Assembly: GCA_022410635.1 (NCBI GenBank)
Contig: JAJVDF010000591.1
Span: 115,648 to 179,647, forward strand
Reading direction: 5' to 3'
DNA: 64,000 bases
Origin: Tretioscincus oriximinensis
Taxonomy: Eukaryota > Chordata > Lepidosauria > Squamata > Gymnophthalmidae
Made by a program: the position numbers and the translations under genes. Positions within the stretch are counted from its first letter, which is position 1. Each line of letters starts with the position of its first letter. A model generated the notes under the pieces. It did no database searches. It saw nothing but the letters and a program-made list of their open reading frames with translations, and was not told where the DNA came from. This document shows positions 1-64,000 of the stretch, piece after piece.

Positions 1-430
1 GAGGTTGTGGCTGGTGGCTGAGGAAGCCCAGGATGCCATTAGTGCAGGTGGCAAAGGCCACAAAGAGCCTTTGTCGCCTTCCCTGCTGAGGCTGTGAACA
101 ACAGCTGCTAAGGCCCTGGATGGTGACCGCAAAGATAATGAACAACTCAGTCAGTGGGCATGGAGGTATTAAGCACGGCCAGTGAGACTCTGGCTGGCCC
201 GCCCAAAGGCCCTGGCAACTGGTGGCAAAGGCCGAAACGGCCAAGAACAGCTCAGCCGGCAGCCGCGGAGGCCTCAAGTGGCCTGCCGTGGCCCTGGATG
301 CCAGCAGCGAAGTCTGCCTTCCAGCATCATCCCTACCTCCTTACCTTACTTTGCTGCTGCCTTTCTCCCGCCAATAGTGCTTCTGGCTCCTCTGGTGCCT
401 CCTCCTCCTTTCAGCGGTGCTAAAGATCCT
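1..430. other. GC-rich intronic segment, unassigned
   Basis: This stretch is much richer in G and C than its surroundings and repeats short motifs such as AAAGGCC and GGCCCTGG. Overlapping open frames of 80-90 codons exist on the plus strand, but they look like composition effects and show no domain. It sits on the 3' side of the last visible FRYL exon, so it is probably intronic. Bases 430-1550 hold nothing I recognise apart from AG-rich sequence at 480-680. Confidence 0.3.
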
Positions 431-1549
431 TAAGGTCCATCAACCAAAAAAAACATGGCTATACCCATTGTCCAGTAAAAACATAGTGGTGCCCGATGAA
501 GGAGGAGGAGAAGGCAGAGCCATAAGTCACACAGAGGGAGACACAAAGCAGAAGAAATAATGGGAAGTAGAGAAAGGACATGTGAAGTAAGGTGGGGCAG
601 GATGAAAACAGAAGGTGGATTGGAAAGATTCTGAAAGGGAGGTGGGAGGGCCAGAGAGGGAGGATAGAGGGGTCTGAAGCAGGTCCGGCAATGTGTAATT
701 CCTCTATTTAACTAAATCTGTCTTTTCATCTGAATAAGGAATCCTTGACCTGCATGAACCTAAAGAAAACAATGTAAATTAAACTAAAGAGTTGAATTTA
801 ATAAGCTCATGGTGATAGCTGCATTAAACCACAATTAGATGTGAGGCATTATTGCAAAGCTATTAAGTGTGATATTCAGGTTACCTGTACACTGTTTACA
901 CACAAGAATTTGGTGATCTTTGCCATTCCAGTGCCAGAGCTACTTTTAGTTTTAGATTTTCTGCACTGAAGTCGGTAAACATTGTATTCTGCCGGTTTTC
1001 TCAGTGCAGTGTTTGTGAGTGATTGGGGCAGGGCAAAGGTTTAAGTGGGTCATGAGAATATTTGAAAGGAATTGAAAGACTTCAGAAGGTCTGCACTGAT
1101 TTCATTGTTTATTCATAAACAAACTCTAGATTTGAATACAAAACCTGTGTTCTCTGTCATCTTTTTTACTTCATTTTACTAGACTTCTGATATTATGCAA
1201 ACCTCTTAAAACTCAACATTACTTCTTTTTAGAATTGTTATTTTAAAACAACGTTGCTTTACTGGAATACAAGAGGATGTTACATTTACAGTTCTCTTTA
1301 GATGGGAACTCTCAGATGATAGTTTTAGGATATTTCTCATTGATGCCAGAGTTTCTTATTGATATATTGAAATCAGAAGAGACCAATAGGGAATGCGCAC
1401 AATTAAGACTGATATATCAAATGCATTTATTAGGATGGTCTATAAAGTGACAATGAAATGTACTTTAGTTAACAATTTGTTTGGATTATTGTAACATAGA
1501 AGAGTTAATACAAGGAAAAGTATTATTTCATCTAGAGGTCATTGGTCTA

Positions 1550-1828
1550 TGGTAATGGTAGCTAGCAACCTGGAAAGATTTAAGATAGGATTAGACAAAT
1601 TCACAGAAACCAAGTGTATCAATAGATACTAGGTTGGTTCACTTGATACTGCTTCTGGGATGGAGCAAAGGTAGTATGCCTGGAATACCATTTGCAGACA
1701 GTTGAGAACAGGTGAAGATTTTGTCTTGTGATTGAGACTGCCCAGGGGCCATTGGTGGGCCATTGTGTGGGCCATATGGGCTCTGGCCCAATTCAACAGA
1801 ACTCCTATTATGTTCTTATGTTCTTATA
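1550..1828 (+). mobile_element. CR1-type LINE, 3' end fragment
   Basis: This is a degenerate copy of the 3' end shared with other copies in the window. It runs from a GGAAAGATTTAAGATAGGA-type segment, through a GATGGAGCAA segment and a GGTGGGCC-type segment, to the tail TATGTTCTTATGTTCTTATA. The (ATGTTCTT)n tail is the family's 3' terminus. The rest of this intron (1829-3166) shows no other feature I can name. Confidence 0.75.
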
Positions 1829-3082
1829 ATGTGATTTTTATGCCCCAATTTAGGACGAAAATGAATTACCTTGGGTGACGGTAGGAAATATTAGTTGTTT
1901 GGCACCATATTTCATTATGCTTATGGCCAAAAGACTGAAAACCAGTTCATTTCCTAGCCAAACTTGGATTGGTTCAGTTTGAGTTTGAGCTGAATCAAGT
2001 ACTCAAGTTGCATCAAATCAAGTAGCCAGTCTCCAAACTTACACCCTTGTCTTTGAAACACCTTTCATTGTTTCCAGAATGCATCCTTCAAATCTCTACT
2101 TGCTTCATTTTCTGACCATCGCTTCCATCCTTCAGCCCTTAAACTGTACTTTTGTTAAGAAGTACTCCCATATACTCCCATCCTCAATTCTTAGCTCCTG
2201 TTTCAGGCATCTCACCTTATCCTTTAATCTCAATTTAGAATTCTTTATCTGCAATTGAACCCTTAACAATACTCTTTTTAGCTCTGGCTCTGCCATAGGC
2301 TATTTGTGTTAGTTCTTACGGCATCATTTTCAGTTACCCTACTTTTAATCAATTATTTCATTGGTTCAGCAGTTAGTAATACTAATTAAGCCCTATGACT
2401 CACCACATTTGAAGGCCCCAAGGACTTCCTATATAGAAACAATAGGAAATGAGTTTCTAAATATTCTCTATGGCAAAATGTTCCAAACATCTTAGTAGAA
2501 CATTTCAAATGTATTATTCTAACATGGAATTCAACTTAAAAGAGCTATTTCCCATACACTTCCATTCCACGGCATACCAGCCAAACATGCAAATCTATTT
2601 CTAATACATTCAAAGTGCTGCCTGCAACTTACAAAGACCTACATAGTTTGGGATCAACCTGTTTTGCTAGATATGCTTTCTTTCATAGAATCATGTCCAC
2701 ATTCTTTTCCTTTGCCATTATGCAAGATGTATTTGACGAAAACAAAATGTGGTGGCTATTATTAGGCTCTAGAATTCCCTGCTAAGAAAAATGTGGTTAA
2801 TATCTCTTTTGTCTTTCATTTTTTTTAAAAAAACAGTACTGGATTATATTTTAATATGCACTTTTATTTCCAAACTATCATACACACGGTAATGAAAAAT
2901 TAACAACACTCAGTGGACACAGAATGCTAATAACTATTAGGTTTTAAAAAAGAGAAACAGGGAAACAGAATAAAAGGCTTTGGAGAGAAACATTCCATAC
3001 AGAATCTCTCAAGTAAGAGCCGTCTGTTCCTAGTATTCATACTAGTTCTTACTCAGGTGTCCCCATTTGTTGATCACAGTTA

Positions 3083-63510
<60,428 letters not shown>

Positions 63511-63806
63511 CTAAATAAAGCAATGCAAGACAGCAAAACATAACAAACATGAGAACAGGAAGCACATGCATGTTAGATGAAAAAAAAATAAAAAGCACAA
63601 ACAGAAAGCCTTTTACCAGGGCTCTATTCAGCAGAAACATTTTTTACAAGACAAGTCTCCATTGTTGCTTCCTTTGGGCTGCAGTTCTGAAGGAAAATGT
63701 ACTCAAGCTGTATCCAGACTATTGACTTTTTTAAAATGGCTTGTTTTTCTTTAAAGAATTTGCTTTTTCTTTGCTTTCAATCCATGTACATAATTATTAT
63801 GGCACT

Positions 63807-64000
63807 TAAGAACATAAGAACATAAGAAGAGCCATACTGGATCAGGCCACAGCCCATCGAGTCCAGCATTCTGTGTCACACAAAGGCCCACCAGATGCAC
63901 CTGGGCAGTCCGAACAGAGGAAAGCAAAATATGCTGCTCCTGTTCGTGACTCCCTGCAAATGGTATTTCAAAAGTCCTGCCTGTTGCTCCATCCCGGAGG
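63807..64000 (-). mobile_element. CR1-type LINE 3' end, inverted, running off the window
   Basis: Starts with the complement of the family tail (TTAAGAACATAAGAACATAA), then GAGCCATACTGGATCAGGCC, CCCATCGAGTCCAGCATTCT and CACCAGATGCACCTGGGCAG. It is the best-preserved 3' end in the window and continues past base 64000. Bases 63511-63806 (intron upstream of v1) show nothing else. Confidence 0.92.

Noticed and set aside
154..433. Two overlapping plus-strand frames near the left edge
   Set aside because: They overlap in different frames in GC-rich repetitive sequence, with no recognisable motif.

Overview
The window is vertebrate nuclear DNA: AT-rich, intron-dominated, and dense in old transposable elements. 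The repeat complement points to a non-avian reptile, most likely a squamate. It includes CR1 LINE 3' ends with (ATGTTCTT)n tails, L2-type reverse transcriptase remains, tRNA-derived SINEs with L2-like tails, hAT and Tc1-like foldback elements, and a decayed DIRS retrotransposon. The species assignment is an inference from these families. Isolated single N bases show that the assembly has unresolved positions.

The only protein-coding gene I can support is a FRYL (furry-like) orthologue. It lies on the minus strand and crosses nearly the whole window. I resolved 47 exons, numbered v1 (63466-63510) to v47 (3167-3265) in transcript order. Every exon is flanked by AG and GT, and every junction keeps phase. 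They join into one open frame of 7,410 bases (2,470 codons). Both gene ends are outside the window: the first few hundred residues lie to the right and roughly the last 200 to the left. Order along the protein: helical-repeat N-terminal half (v1-v24), a variable serine-rich linker (v25-v30), a second helical block with a basic serine-rich insert (v31-v38), an acidic low-complexity linker (v39-v45), and the start of the conserved C-terminal part (v45-v47). Furry-family proteins are large scaffolds linked to NDR-kinase signalling, cytoskeleton and cell shape.

The introns hold the rest. From left to right: a CR1 3' end (1.5 kb), a short foldback element with 12-bp target duplication (4.3 kb), CR1 (9.8-10.3 kb), a candidate 9-nt microexon (11.1 kb), foldback elements (13.2, 17.6 kb), SINE (22.8 kb), CR1 with part of its RT gene (25.3-26.4 kb), a hAT element with a large internal palindrome (28.9-29.5 kb), CR1 and SINE pieces (33-35 kb), CR1 RT on minus (42.2-42.9 kb), a nested L2/foldback/hAT cluster (43.7-45.5 kb), a DIRS element with terminal inverted repeats and internal complementary region (47.5-51.05 kb), a TA-flanked MITE (52.7-53.2 kb), and more foldback and CR1 pieces to 64 kb.

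I found no undescribed gene system. The items most worth following are the candidate microexon in the FRYL acidic linker, the short foldback family with 10-12 bp direct-repeat flanks, and the DIRS copy that lost its RT core and its recombinase arginine.
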